A DNA stretch of 64,000 nucleotides from Corynebacterium kroppenstedtii (GCF_003243515.1 NZ_QFRA01000005.1:1-64000); one strand, 5' to 3'; counted from the stretch's first letter, positions 1 through 8,388 are shown. Notes: generated by a model not told the origin, from the letters alone. Made by a program: numbers and translations.

Positions 1-1587
1 GTGAAAAGCGTCCGTCACACAGGAAAACATGGCGTTGATGTATGGCCAGTATTCGGGAACGTAATCCCACGAGAGGAGAAGCCCTTTGTCGCTGGGCATG
101 AGCTGAATATCGAGGCATACCTGAGATGTGTGGGTATAAATATTGTCAATATCGAATGGATTAGGGACCGATTGACCAGCACCGCCGTTGGCGCCTAGGT
201 AACTCGTGAATACGAAAGGCGCTGTTGCTTTTCCGTCACTTCGACTTTCTTTAAAAAATTCTTGTAGAACTTCAACTCCACTCATTGCCCGGTAGCGGAG
301 CCCCTCAGTCATAGCGTGGTCAATCTGTTCTGCGCATTCTTCCAATGACTGGGTTCGGGACGGAAAGGCACCAACGAGAATTGAAGACGTGTAATCGTTC
401 ACCCCGGCACCCTGTTCGTCCCCGGCAAAAGGCCGATCTGTGACGGTGACGTTAAAGGTCACATCGGGCACCGATAACCACCGACAAAGGGCACTTGTGT
501 GGAGGGCAAGTATGAGAGCATTTAGTGTGGTGCCGTACTGCTTAGCACGTTGTTCAGCCACAGCAACGGTATCCGGACTAAAAAGCGTGGACAACCGTTT
601 GGTGCGCCACGGATGATCTCCAATGACACATACCGGAAACTCGGGGCATTGGGGTAGATGGTGAGCAACATTCCTCCAGTAGGTGCGTGCCACGGCGCGG
701 TCCTCAGATGACCATCGTGTAGCAAGTCGGCAGGCAGCGTCCTTCGCCCGTGGTGGGGTCGGTAGGTTGTGGCCAGCAAGGCGTTCAGCAAGTTCATCAA
801 GGATGAAATAGAGTGAGCCCGCATCAACAACAACCATTGCAAATACCCACTGAACCCTGGTTCCACCATCTAGTTCGGCAACGACGTGAGCATGTACAAG
901 ATGTTTACTGTGATGTGCTTTCGACCCTTCAGCGATCATCGATTCGCGGTCAAGATCTGGAACGTCTTGATCCGTGGTTATCTTTGGTCCAAAGGACGGA
1001 TCAGGCTGAAGTGTGCCGGTCATAATGTCGGGCCGGTAACGGAAAATGTTATGTCGACTCAGAACATCTGACACAGCTTTGTACACTTCAGAAAACGGCT
1101 GCGAATGATGAGTCTCTAGATAGATTAAGGTTGCTTGTCCGCCGAGTTCTAAATCAGGATCATCCCCCATGAGGTATGCAATCTGTATAGGGTTGAGGGG
1201 GATCTCTTCCTCAAGAGTTTGTTTAGAATCAGTTCGTTTAGGCTTTTGAACACCTTCGGATTCTTCGTCCTTTGCCGAAGGAAACTTTTGCGCACGAAGA
1301 GTTTCAGGTGAACTTTGAGATTCCGGTGAATTGATCGCCTTAGCAGATACGACTTTGTCAATCAGTTCATCCAAGCTCGTATTCACGTCGAATGAGGAGT
1401 AATCCAAGGACCGCTTACAACATTCTTCTATGTCCATGATGACTTGAAGAAATGTGAGCGAATGGACAATGGTTTCACGGAGTGGGGCTGACGAGTTCAG
1501 CGGAGCAACACCACAATAATTCTCAATCACTGCCACGACATTGGCACTGATCTGTTCCCGGGATAGGATACTTTGGGGCGAGGACAT
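1..1587 (-). CDS. Non-ribosomal peptide synthetase, N-terminal part (carrier + Cy domain), runs off the window
   Basis: An open frame of 529 codons starts with ATG at 1587 and is still open at base 1. Its ATG directly follows the stop codon of the upstream ligase, so the two are probably translationally coupled; a GGAGG lies about 12 bases upstream. Residues about 10-82 look like an acyl/peptidyl carrier domain with a candidate phosphopantetheine serine at Ser43 (context VHSLTF). A Ser/Glu/Lys-rich linker follows. From residue 129 the protein reads as a condensation-superfamily domain of the heterocyclisation (Cy) type: PLNPIQIAYLMG, LELGG, DYTSSILV, SGVEVL and PFVFTSYLG all match Cy landmarks of MbtB, PchE and HMWP2. 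The Cy active motif DxxxxDxxS is altered: Ala250 stands where the first Asp is expected, while Asp255 and Ser258 are kept. By family, it would condense an acyl starter with Cys/Ser/Thr. Product unknown. Confidence 0.88.
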   Translation of the reverse strand, partial: MSSPQSILSREQISANVVAVIENYCGVAPLNSSAPLRETIVHSLTFLQVIMDIEECCKRSLDYSSFDVNTSLDELIDKVVSAKAINSPESQSSPETLRAQKFPSAKDEESEGVQKPKRTDSKQTLEEEIPLNPIQIAYLMGDDPDLELGGQATLIYLETHHSQPFSEVYKAVSDVLSRHNIFRYRPDIMTGTLQPDPSFGPKITTDQDVPDLDRESMIAEGSKAHHSKHLVHAHVVAELDGGTRVQWVFAMVVVDAGSLYFILDELAERLAGHNLPTPPRAKDAACRLATRWSSEDRAVARTYWRNVAHHLPQCPEFPVCVIGDHPWRTKRLSTLFSPDTVAVAEQRAKQYGTTLNALILALHTSALCRWLSVPDVTFNVTVTDRPFAGDEQGAGVNDYTSSILVGAFPSRTQSLEECAEQIDHAMTEGLRYRAMSGVEVLQEFFKESRSDGKATAPFVFTSYLGANGGAGQSVPNPFDIDNIYTHTSQVCLDIQLMPSDKGLLLSWDYVPEYWPYINAMFSCVTDAFH

Positions 1588-3192
1588 CTAGATCGTCGCC
1601 TCCAATCTGTGTCGGCAGATCTTCCCATTTGGTGTGGTGGGAAGTTCGTCTACCCACGCGACATGGTGAATGGGTATTGCCAACTGTTGCATGGCAGTCT
1701 GTTTCAGACGTGCTGTGCCAGCCTTCTCAGCAAGTCCCTCTTTACGTACACCGAAGACATACACCGCCTCGGTCTTAGTCTTAGGATCCATTGCACCTAA
1801 GACTGCACATTGAATACCGGTATTCTTTTCAAGCAAAGATTCCAGGTCATTCGAATAGTAGTTTTTACCACCTATAAAAATGATGTCTTTCCGTCGACCA
1901 ACGACATAAAGCTCATCCTTATGCAGAACTCCGATATCACCTGTAGCGAGTGCGCCATCATCGGTGAAAGGTTGATCCTGCACCCCATTGTCCGTTAGGA
2001 CTTTGCTAGTTACTGAAGGTCCCGAGATATAGATCTCACCAATAACCTCGTTGCCGAGGTCTTGTCCTTCATCGTCACGAATGGACACAGTAATACCCGG
2101 AGCTTCATGTCCCACGGAAACGAATGGAGAACCATCAGTCGGTTCAACTTCGGCTAACTTATTCCCAGGAAGAAGCTCAGATCTATTGAGGTAGATCACG
2201 TGAAGTAGCTCGTAAATATCCGATACGGATACAAGAAGGCACGCTTCTGAAAGACCATAACCAGCATTAATTGCATTAGTCCGTAATCCATATTTGTGCA
2301 ACTCGGATTGAACTTTAGCGGCTAGTTCTGGATCTATGGGTTCTGATCCGCAGAGAATCTTGTGCACGCTCGATAAGTCAATTCCCTCTAATTCACTCTG
2401 ATGCATCGCGATGTATCGGAGCAAGTGTCGGAACGCAAAGTTTACGCACGCCGTAACAGTCGGCCGGTAGTCATTTATCGCACGCAACCAGGAAAGGGGA
2501 TTAGCAACAAAGCTAGCCGTAGGCATCAGTACCTGTGAATAGTTTTGGAGAATTGCGTAGACGTGGAAGCCTAGAAGGGACAAATTATGAGTGAGCGGAA
2601 GCCAGGTGAGCATAGAGTTTTTCACCTTGGCAGGACGACGAGGAACAATTGCTTCAAGCCCGCGGACAATCACAGATTCTGTAACGATAATTCCCTTGGG
2701 CGACCCTGTAGACCCGGACGAGAACTGGATAATCCTCGTGTCCTCAGCAGACACGTCAGCCGGTTCGGGTAGAAAAGCCTCTCCACTGCTGTCCTGCGAC
2801 AGTGATGCGGTATCGATGGTGATCTGCTGAACTTTCGGCGTAAATGCGTCGACATGGTCACTCAGTACAACGGGATTATCAAGCAGACCGATAACCCGAA
2901 CTAGCTTCGCATTATCTTCAGGACTTCGGGCAGGAGGCATCGGAACGGGAATTGCTCCGATCCACAAGGCCGCCCAAAAAGCTGGTACAAGGGCTTTGTT
3001 GTCAACGATTTGAAGAACGACATGGCTACCTTGGCGCACACCACGGTTCATCAACGATCCCGCCCATTCTTGGGCAGTACGACACAATGCACCATAGGTC
3101 AAGGTCGTCTCCCCCGCCGAATCAAGGAAAGTTATCCCTTCTGTTTCCTCATGCGCCCTTTTGATGATTGTGTCTATGAACCGCTCACTCAT
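1588..3192 (-). CDS. Acyl-AMP ligase (FAAL-like), starter-unit activation for the NRPS
   Basis: A 534-residue member of the adenylate-forming (ANL) superfamily. The ATP-binding loop FSSGSTGSPKG is at 157-167, an LTWLPLTHN segment and a GYGLSEA segment follow, TGD is in the C-terminal part, and the catalytic-lysine motif PNGKICR is at 522-528 (Lys524). The stretches around LPLTHN, NPLSWLRAI and NYYSNDLE resemble fatty acyl-AMP ligases more than aryl ligases such as MbtA, PchD or DhbE. The expected reaction is acid + ATP to acyl-AMP, followed by transfer to a carrier domain; the obvious recipient is the N-terminal carrier of the adjacent synthetase, which starts on the next base. The starter acid cannot be told from sequence. 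It sits 60 bases downstream of the ECF transporter gene on the same strand, consistent with one operon. Confidence 0.88.
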   Translation of the reverse strand: MSERFIDTIIKRAHEETEGITFLDSAGETTLTYGALCRTAQEWAGSLMNRGVRQGSHVVLQIVDNKALVPAFWAALWIGAIPVPMPPARSPEDNAKLVRVIGLLDNPVVLSDHVDAFTPKVQQITIDTASLSQDSSGEAFLPEPADVSAEDTRIIQFSSGSTGSPKGIIVTESVIVRGLEAIVPRRPAKVKNSMLTWLPLTHNLSLLGFHVYAILQNYSQVLMPTASFVANPLSWLRAINDYRPTVTACVNFAFRHLLRYIAMHQSELEGIDLSSVHKILCGSEPIDPELAAKVQSELHKYGLRTNAINAGYGLSEACLLVSVSDIYELLHVIYLNRSELLPGNKLAEVEPTDGSPFVSVGHEAPGITVSIRDDEGQDLGNEVIGEIYISGPSVTSKVLTDNGVQDQPFTDDGALATGDIGVLHKDELYVVGRRKDIIFIGGKNYYSNDLESLLEKNTGIQCAVLGAMDPKTKTEAVYVFGVRKEGLAEKAGTARLKQTAMQQLAIPIHHVAWVDELPTTPNGKICRHRLEATI

Positions 3193-3252
3193 TTCGCCTC
3201 CACTTTTAAAGCTTTTGAAAATTCCTAGCGTGATTAGTGCTTGAATACGCGG

Positions 3253-5517
3253 TCATAGCAGAAGCTCCGCAATGACTAGGGGAAGAATGATGCATACAGC
3301 GGTGACTATGGTGTCCCGTATTTTCCAAGGAAAAGCCCGGAGATAGGTCCGAGGCCGCGACAGGCCCAGTCCACGCAGCGTAAGGGTATCAGCCAAACGC
3401 CGGGAGAAGCGGATAGCATCCACAAAAATTGGAAATAGCGCTGCAAAAGGAGAAATTAAACGAACTAATCCATTGTGGAATCGGTGGCTTGGACGAACTG
3501 CACGTAACCTAGCTGCGTCTCGTGCGATCGGACCGGTGTGCCTAAGGTAACGGGCTATTGCCAGTCCGGAATTGGCAACCGCAGCCCACGTCGCTGGTAA
3601 GCGGAGGCGCTGCGCTGCGGCATTAACAATGTCAGTAGCATCAGCGATACATCCAGCCACCAGTGTTGCGGCACACACCGTACCTAACAACAGACCATGG
3701 CTTGCCACATGCTCCCAGGGGCTCTCTCCACTACCCGATGAATATGCGGTGCCACGTAGTGCCAGTAACCCAAACACCACGGTGACGATCGCGACAATCG
3801 CCCAGCGCAGAGCAACACCGGCCACCCGGCGCGGTAACCCCGGTCCTGTTCGTAGCGGGGTGATAACGGTGAGAATTCCAAGCGACACCATCAATGCGTA
3901 TAGGCGGCCTGTCGCACCTGGTACAACGAAGGCTAAGGCGATTAAGGCCCCTATGATAGGAAAACAGGTGAGTGGGTTAAGCCCTGCGAATGGCATCGGA
4001 CGGACGGCCCGCACATCGTGTGCGGGCCGGGACATAGATGTCGATGATGGTGATACCTCAGCTGTGGTATCAGACTCTTTCCGAGACTCACCGTCTTGCA
4101 TGCCTGACCACTCAGCTATGTCGCCTTCCCACACTGAGGTGCCATGGCGTAAGACCGTTACTCGGTCTGCCCATGCACGCACGACTCGTTCGTCGTGACA
4201 GGTAAATAGAACTGCGCCACCGGCTTGGGCCCACCCTTCGAGTGCATGTGCTAAAGCAGTCAGTCCCCGTTCATCAAGGTGCGCGGTGGGCTCGTCTAAC
4301 AAGAGGAGCGGTCGGTTGCTCAACATGGCACAGGCAACACCAAGCAGCCGCTTTTGACCGCCGGAGAGTTGGTGTGGGGGTTGGTCCGTCGGGAGTTCTG
4401 CCGTCAGACCGGATACGAGATTATCCAGAGTTTCAGCATTTAATGGCCTAGTGCTGCCTTCATCGGTTTGGTCGACGCCGCGCAGTCGAGCTCGTCGTAA
4501 TTCCTCGTCGACAGTTAGCGCTGAGAATTGGTGTTCGGGGTTTTGGAAGGCCCAGTCCACTATGCCGTCGGGCACCGGTTTGTGACGGAAGGAGCCCGCT
4601 ATTACGCCGAAAAGGCTGGACTTCCCGGCACCATTGTCGCCGACGAGCGCATGGATTTGTCCAGCCCTCAGGGTAATGCTCGCATCGTGTAACCGGGTTT
4701 TACCTGCAGTGCGCAGATGCACTCTCTGCACGCGCGCCACTACCGCCCCCGGCGTGTGATTCGTATGGATAACAGGAATGTGAGGGCTCCATGGACCGTC
4801 TCCAGCGGTGTTACCATCGCGAGCCAGCACTGTGACCGGGTATTTTCCATCCTGGAATGCCGTCGAACCGTGATCAATGACTAAGACCGCTGCATGATTA
4901 GATCGCAATTCTGCTGCTGCCGCAGCGACGTCTTGTGCTCCGTCGGGATCAAGGTTGGCAACGGGTTCGTCTAATACGGTGACAGGCGTGGCAGCTGCCA
5001 AAGCACAAGCCACAGCGAGTCGTTGCCTTTGTCCACCGGATAGTCGAAATGGCTCTTCACCAGCCAATGAAGAGAGGCCCACTTTCGCAAGGGCCTCATG
5101 AGTCCGCTTCTCAATCTCTTGGGATGCGATTCCGCGGAACTCGAGACCAGATGCCACTTCTTCCGCAACAGTTCGGCACGTAACCTGAGCATCCGGATCT
5201 TGTCCTACAGCACTCACAAAATCAGGCCACGATACTCGTTCGACCTCGGAGACCGTGTCATGGCCAGCAATAACTGCCGATCCTCGAAATGACAGCCCAG
5301 CATCGGCAGCGGCAAGACCCGTTAAAACCCTCGCCGTTGTACTTTTGCCACTTCCACACGGGCCAGCTAAAACGCGTAGGTCACCGGAATCGACCGTGAG
5401 ATTGACAGATTCGGGACGCCAGGATGTTCTCCCTTCCCGCCGAACACCTAGCGAATCGACGACGACCCGTTTGCCCGACACGCTACGCGCTCCGTTCCAC
5501 AACGCCGGCTGCAACAA
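3253..5517 (-). CDS. ECF transporter energy-coupling protein: two ABC ATPase domains fused to an EcfT-like membrane domain
   Basis: 754 residues. The first ATPase domain has Walker A GPCGSGKST at about 52-60, signature LSGGQRQR and Walker B TVLDEP. The second has Walker A GDNGAGKSS, signature LSGGQKRL and LLLLDEP. The last 240 or so residues are hydrophobic with a basic C-terminal region, as in EcfT/CbiQ proteins. The layout equals YkoD plus YkoC, or EcfA-EcfA'-EcfT, in one chain. It powers uptake by a separate substrate-binding S component, which is encoded immediately upstream and overlaps by 35 bases. The first in-frame start is TTG at 5517; a GTG 12 codons later is an alternative. Co-directional acyl-ligase and NRPS genes follow, suggesting import of the metallophore, its metal complex or a precursor; the substrate is inferred. 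Confidence 0.87.
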   Translation of the reverse strand: MLQPALWNGARSVSGKRVVVDSLGVRREGRTSWRPESVNLTVDSGDLRVLAGPCGSGKSTTARVLTGLAAADAGLSFRGSAVIAGHDTVSEVERVSWPDFVSAVGQDPDAQVTCRTVAEEVASGLEFRGIASQEIEKRTHEALAKVGLSSLAGEEPFRLSGGQRQRLAVACALAAATPVTVLDEPVANLDPDGAQDVAAAAAELRSNHAAVLVIDHGSTAFQDGKYPVTVLARDGNTAGDGPWSPHIPVIHTNHTPGAVVARVQRVHLRTAGKTRLHDASITLRAGQIHALVGDNGAGKSSLFGVIAGSFRHKPVPDGIVDWAFQNPEHQFSALTVDEELRRARLRGVDQTDEGSTRPLNAETLDNLVSGLTAELPTDQPPHQLSGGQKRLLGVACAMLSNRPLLLLDEPTAHLDERGLTALAHALEGWAQAGGAVLFTCHDERVVRAWADRVTVLRHGTSVWEGDIAEWSGMQDGESRKESDTTAEVSPSSTSMSRPAHDVRAVRPMPFAGLNPLTCFPIIGALIALAFVVPGATGRLYALMVSLGILTVITPLRTGPGLPRRVAGVALRWAIVAIVTVVFGLLALRGTAYSSGSGESPWEHVASHGLLLGTVCAATLVAGCIADATDIVNAAAQRLRLPATWAAVANSGLAIARYLRHTGPIARDAARLRAVRPSHRFHNGLVRLISPFAALFPIFVDAIRFSRRLADTLTLRGLGLSRPRTYLRAFPWKIRDTIVTAVCIILPLVIAELLL

Positions 5518-6061
5518 GCCTGCGATCCAACCAGAAGCCGCCGGCCAGAAACACCACTGAACCGACCGCGGCTATCACTGCGCATATCAAGCACATTCCC
5601 ACGCTGGGGTCCTGTACCCCAACGGCTTGTGGTGCTAACCAACCAAGGAATGCCGCGACGATGACAGTGGACAAGGTGAAAAGCCTGGCGGACCACTGCC
5701 GATATCGAGTTACCAAGAATGGCAATTCAACAATGATGCCCTCTAGCAACAGTGTTCCAATGGCAGCGGGACCGAAGGGTGTTGTGACACCACAGACGAT
5801 GCCCATGGCGAGACATGCGACCACACTCGCACCGGGCACTCTCACGATAAGAAGGGGTAAGACACATATAAGGGCCCATAATCCTAGGGTGGCGGCGACA
5901 AGATAGACGTGAACTGCGCTGGCGGCAAGCTGGAGATAGGAAACAGAAACGGTCACGACGCTACCTGCAATACCGATAGCGACAGCCATCAGAAGATCTC
6001 GTGGTGTAGGGCGCGATTTGTGCCCACGCTGCTTATTACGGACGACATTCTGGTCAGCCAT
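5483..6061 (-). CDS. ECF transporter S component (MptD/YkoE-like membrane protein)
   Basis: 192 residues, with a short polar N-terminus followed by about five to six hydrophobic segments and little else, as expected for the substrate-binding S subunit of an energy-coupling-factor importer. The length and the WALICVLPLLIVRVPGAS-type segment recall the MptD/YkoE group; this family assignment is from memory and approximate. It is the first gene of the minus-strand run S component, fused ATPase/T protein, acyl ligase, NRPS, so the promoter for the locus should lie just upstream of 6061. The overlap with the next gene implies coupled translation and a fixed stoichiometry. The ligand is not deducible; context points to a metallophore or related small molecule rather than a vitamin. 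Confidence 0.72.
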   Translation of the reverse strand: MADQNVVRNKQRGHKSRPTPRDLLMAVAIGIAGSVVTVSVSYLQLAASAVHVYLVAATLGLWALICVLPLLIVRVPGASVVACLAMGIVCGVTTPFGPAAIGTLLLEGIIVELPFLVTRYRQWSARLFTLSTVIVAAFLGWLAPQAVGVQDPSVGMCLICAVIAAVGSVVFLAGGFWLDRRLVAAGVVERSA

Positions 6062-6705
6062 GAAGCTCGCCTCGCATACATAGTTTGGTTAAGGCGAGGT
6101 TATCATAAATGCTAATGAGAAAAAGTTGCGATATCTACCCGCATACGGGGGTATGACCCTAGACTTCAAAAATGTCGCGCGACTCCAGTAGTGAAATAAG
6201 GGTGAAGCATTTGAGAATAAATCCCTTGCTACTGTCCAGATACTACACGCTTCACCGATTATACATGAGTAGATCGCATATTTTCTTTTTAATGTCGTTT
6301 TCCATTCTCTGCGTGAAGTTAAAAGTAAACTCATTGATAATGCATCAAATGCTCTAGGTTTATGTAGCGCTCCCTATCCCTTCAATCGTTTTACCCTAGT
6401 CAACAATCTCGGTTGAATTCAAGAAGAGTTGATAATTTGTTTTCAATAACTCTAAACATGCTGCTCACAGAACATACGAAGTACATGTCGTACGCGCTCC
6501 GGGCCGCGTCGTCGGCTAATTCTTACCCAATTAAAAGCAGCAGATGTTTTAAACTACGATTTTTCCCCACAGACAAATATCACACTCACATTCATTTTGC
6601 AGAAACGCCGTTTATGGCGTATCCTCATTCATTAGCTGCGAGAGAAACTCCAGCTTCCGACATCGCCAGATTTACATAATCTGCACATCATATTTTGGGG
6701 GGAAA
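6062..6705. other. AT-rich divergent intergenic region
   Basis: 644 bases between the ECF/NRPS operon (minus strand) and the secreted protease (plus strand), clearly richer in A and T than the flanking genes. Short frames in it have no recognisable protein features. It must carry both divergent promoters. A possible -10 element (TACATAAT) lies about 35 bases before the protease start, and a G-run just before the GTG may act as ribosome binding site. The rest holds nothing I can name. Confidence 0.5.
6084..6103 (-). promoter_or_regulatory. Possible metal-regulator half-sites upstream of the ECF/NRPS operon
   Basis: On the plus strand GGTTA occurs at 6087-6091 and again at 6098-6102, about 25-40 bases upstream of the S-component start codon. 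GGTTA is the half-site core of DtxR/IdeR iron boxes, but here the two copies are direct rather than inverted and overall agreement with the 19-base palindrome is poor (about 11 of 19 by hand). A weak lead for iron control of the operon. Confidence 0.2.
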
Positions 6706-7416
6706 GTGCGCCGTCTACTTCGCGCATCTATTGCCGCATTATCAATCACACTTGCTGCTGTTGGTATGCCCATGGCAGCCAATGAAGCTCACGCCGTCGA
6801 GCACCCGACGTACTCGCATCATCCATGGCCCGACGCCTCAAAGGACTTCAAAGCCAAAGGCGTCTTCACTACTCCGAACAACCGCACCATCACCGTTCAC
6901 CAGGGGGCTACTATTCGCTCCGGTAGCGGCGGAACCTGCAGTATCACGTTGATCGGAGACCGCACCGGATACACGGCAGAACACTGCTCGCACGGTCGCT
7001 GGACTCGTGGCACCGAGATTTTCGACCAATCCAACCACCGCATCGGGCGGGTTGCGGCAATGAGCCGTGGTCTCGATGCCGTAAAAATTAACCTTGACCC
7101 GTCTGTCCGCGTCGACGGCCGCTGGGAAAAGCGTGACTACAACACACTTAACGTGGGAGAACCTGTCCACGTCCTCGGACTCGGCCAGCGTTTCAACGAG
7201 TCTCGCGTGACCGATCGTCCCCTCATGGGCTGGAACGGTCGCCCGAACACGGTGGCCCTCGTTTCGCCTCTGAACTCCAGGCCCGGCACGTCGGGTGGAG
7301 CGATGGTCGATCGCTACAACCGCGTTATCGGAATTAACGTCGGTTACCTGGAGAACTATACCGGGAAATATGGTGCCTACATCCCGTGGAACGTAGTCGA
7401 TTCTGAACTGCGGTAA
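6706..7416 (+). CDS. Secreted trypsin-like serine protease
   Basis: 236 residues starting with GTG. Residues 1-30 form a Sec signal peptide (RR near the start, hydrophobic core, AHA at 28-30 as the probable cleavage site). The mature part has the chymotrypsin-fold triad in order: His93 in TAEHC, Asp124 in GLDAV, Ser196 in GTSGGA. Cys78 and Cys94 could form the disulphide next to the catalytic histidine. It is short for the family, with no pro-domain beyond about 30 residues and no C-terminal anchor, so it is probably released. It stands alone, divergent from the NRPS operon and convergent with a secreted lipase-like gene. The target is unknown; host proteins or self-maturation are possibilities only. 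Confidence 0.85.
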   Translation: MRRLLRASIAALSITLAAVGMPMAANEAHAVEHPTYSHHPWPDASKDFKAKGVFTTPNNRTITVHQGATIRSGSGGTCSITLIGDRTGYTAEHCSHGRWTRGTEIFDQSNHRIGRVAAMSRGLDAVKINLDPSVRVDGRWEKRDYNTLNVGEPVHVLGLGQRFNESRVTDRPLMGWNGRPNTVALVSPLNSRPGTSGGAMVDRYNRVIGINVGYLENYTGKYGAYIPWNVVDSELR

Positions 7417-7480
7417 ACACACGTGCTAGGTGCACCACGACTCGCGCGGTGCACCCACGCACCACCACCCCATCTGCACC

Positions 7481-7496
7481 GGTTTCACGTGAAACG
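7481..7496. promoter_or_regulatory. parS-like site (14/16)
   Basis: GGTTTCACGTGAAACG differs from the 16-base ParB site TGTTTCACGTGAAACA only at the two outermost bases; the 12-base core TTTCACGTGAAA is intact. It lies between the convergent protease and lipase-like genes, the farthest left of the eight sites in this window. Confidence 0.7.
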
Positions 7497-7506
7497 ACCA
7501 AATAGG

Positions 7507-8310
7507 TTACAGCCCATCCTGGAAAATCGTGTCTTTCGCCTGAATAGAATCAATCGGCTCGTCGACAAACTCACCAGAGCACGTGCCATTCAACGCGGCT
7601 AGGACCGTGGCTGAAACCTCAGACTGTAAAGGCTCTATCGAGTGGTGGAAACCACCATTAATTAGTGGCGACGGAGACGCCACCGGCTTCATCCTGCATT
7701 GACCGCCATCCAAGCGGCCATCCGCCCACTCATGTTCACCGCGAATCGCGTAATACTCTGTCGGACCAGGAGTATCATCTCCAGAATTCAACCGTTTCAT
7801 GTAGTCCGAGCCTGGACACAAATCCTTAGCAGTACCACCCTGCACACACGCGCCCGGACTCCCATACTGAGGCGACCCAATTGCGATATACCGAGCGATG
7901 TCCTCGGTCCCTCCCTGATGCTTCAGATACTCACGGGCACTAATTCCCCCCGCACTGTGCCCGACCAGCGAGATCTCTGCATCGGAATTCTCCTCACGGA
8001 CGCGATGAACTTCGTCGGCAATGAGATGAGCGTCGGTAACAACGTCGGTCCCTTTGAGATCAAGAACGCGAGCGTCAAACCCGCCCACCTCCAGGTTCGA
8101 CTTCATTTTTCCGTACGGCAGCGTGCCCACTGACTGCCCGGGAAGAATAAAAACAATCGGGCGGGAACCCTCACCATGCACGTCGTTCGACGCGGGAAGA
8201 GCGCCCACCGCATCCCCCGCGTAAGCGGCTGGCGCGACAACCACACCACACACTCCAGCACACGAGATTCCAGCAGCCGCGACCGCAGTTTTCATTGTTT
8301 TAGGTAGCAT
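7507..8310 (-). CDS. Secreted lipase-like alpha/beta hydrolase
   Basis: 267 residues. Residues 1-31 form a signal peptide with small-residue core and a probable cleavage after AYA. The nucleophile elbow GHSAGG is at 117-122 (Ser119), the PIVFILPG stretch matches the first strand and oxyanion region of triacylglycerol-lipase-like hydrolases, IGSPQYGSP follows, and a FHHS motif near residue 230 probably supplies the catalytic histidine. At least four cysteines in the mature part (for example GACVQGG, DLCPG, GGQCR, GTCSG) suggest two disulphides. Substrate unknown; lipid ester hydrolysis is the family expectation and would suit a lipophilic corynebacterium. It is convergent with the protease gene, and a palindrome (8346-8365) lies just upstream of its start. 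Confidence 0.8.
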   Translation of the reverse strand: MLPKTMKTAVAAAGISCAGVCGVVVAPAAYAGDAVGALPASNDVHGEGSRPIVFILPGQSVGTLPYGKMKSNLEVGGFDARVLDLKGTDVVTDAHLIADEVHRVREENSDAEISLVGHSAGGISAREYLKHQGGTEDIARYIAIGSPQYGSPGACVQGGTAKDLCPGSDYMKRLNSGDDTPGPTEYYAIRGEHEWADGRLDGGQCRMKPVASPSPLINGGFHHSIEPLQSEVSATVLAALNGTCSGEFVDEPIDSIQAKDTIFQDGL

Positions 8311-8345
8311 GGGCTGAAGTTACCAAGGATTATTAATTAACTCAA

Positions 8346-8365
8346 CCTTACCTAGCGAGGTAAGG
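8346..8365. promoter_or_regulatory. Perfect 8-bp inverted repeat upstream of the lipase-like gene
   Basis: CCTTACCT-AGCG-AGGTAAGG. It lies 36 bases upstream of the lipase-like start and 23 bases downstream of the aminopeptidase stop. It lacks a clear T-run on the minus strand, so an operator is at least as likely as a terminator. The regulator is unknown. Confidence 0.5.
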
Positions 8366-8388
8366 GGCCTCTTCACGCGACCCTCAAA

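Noticed and set aside
522..869. Short minus-strand frame within the first 900 bases.
   Set aside because: It is in another frame of the NRPS gene, whose frame is open from 1587 to base 1 with clear Cy-domain motifs.
3572..4198. A 208-codon open frame opposite the ECF ATPase/T gene.
   Set aside because: Antisense shadow; the minus-strand protein has intact ABC motifs.
6084..6103. A full DtxR/IdeR iron box upstream of the ECF/NRPS operon.
   Set aside because: Only the GGTTA half-site core is present, in direct rather than inverted orientation; agreement with the 19-base consensus is too poor to call it a box. It is kept only as a weak lead.
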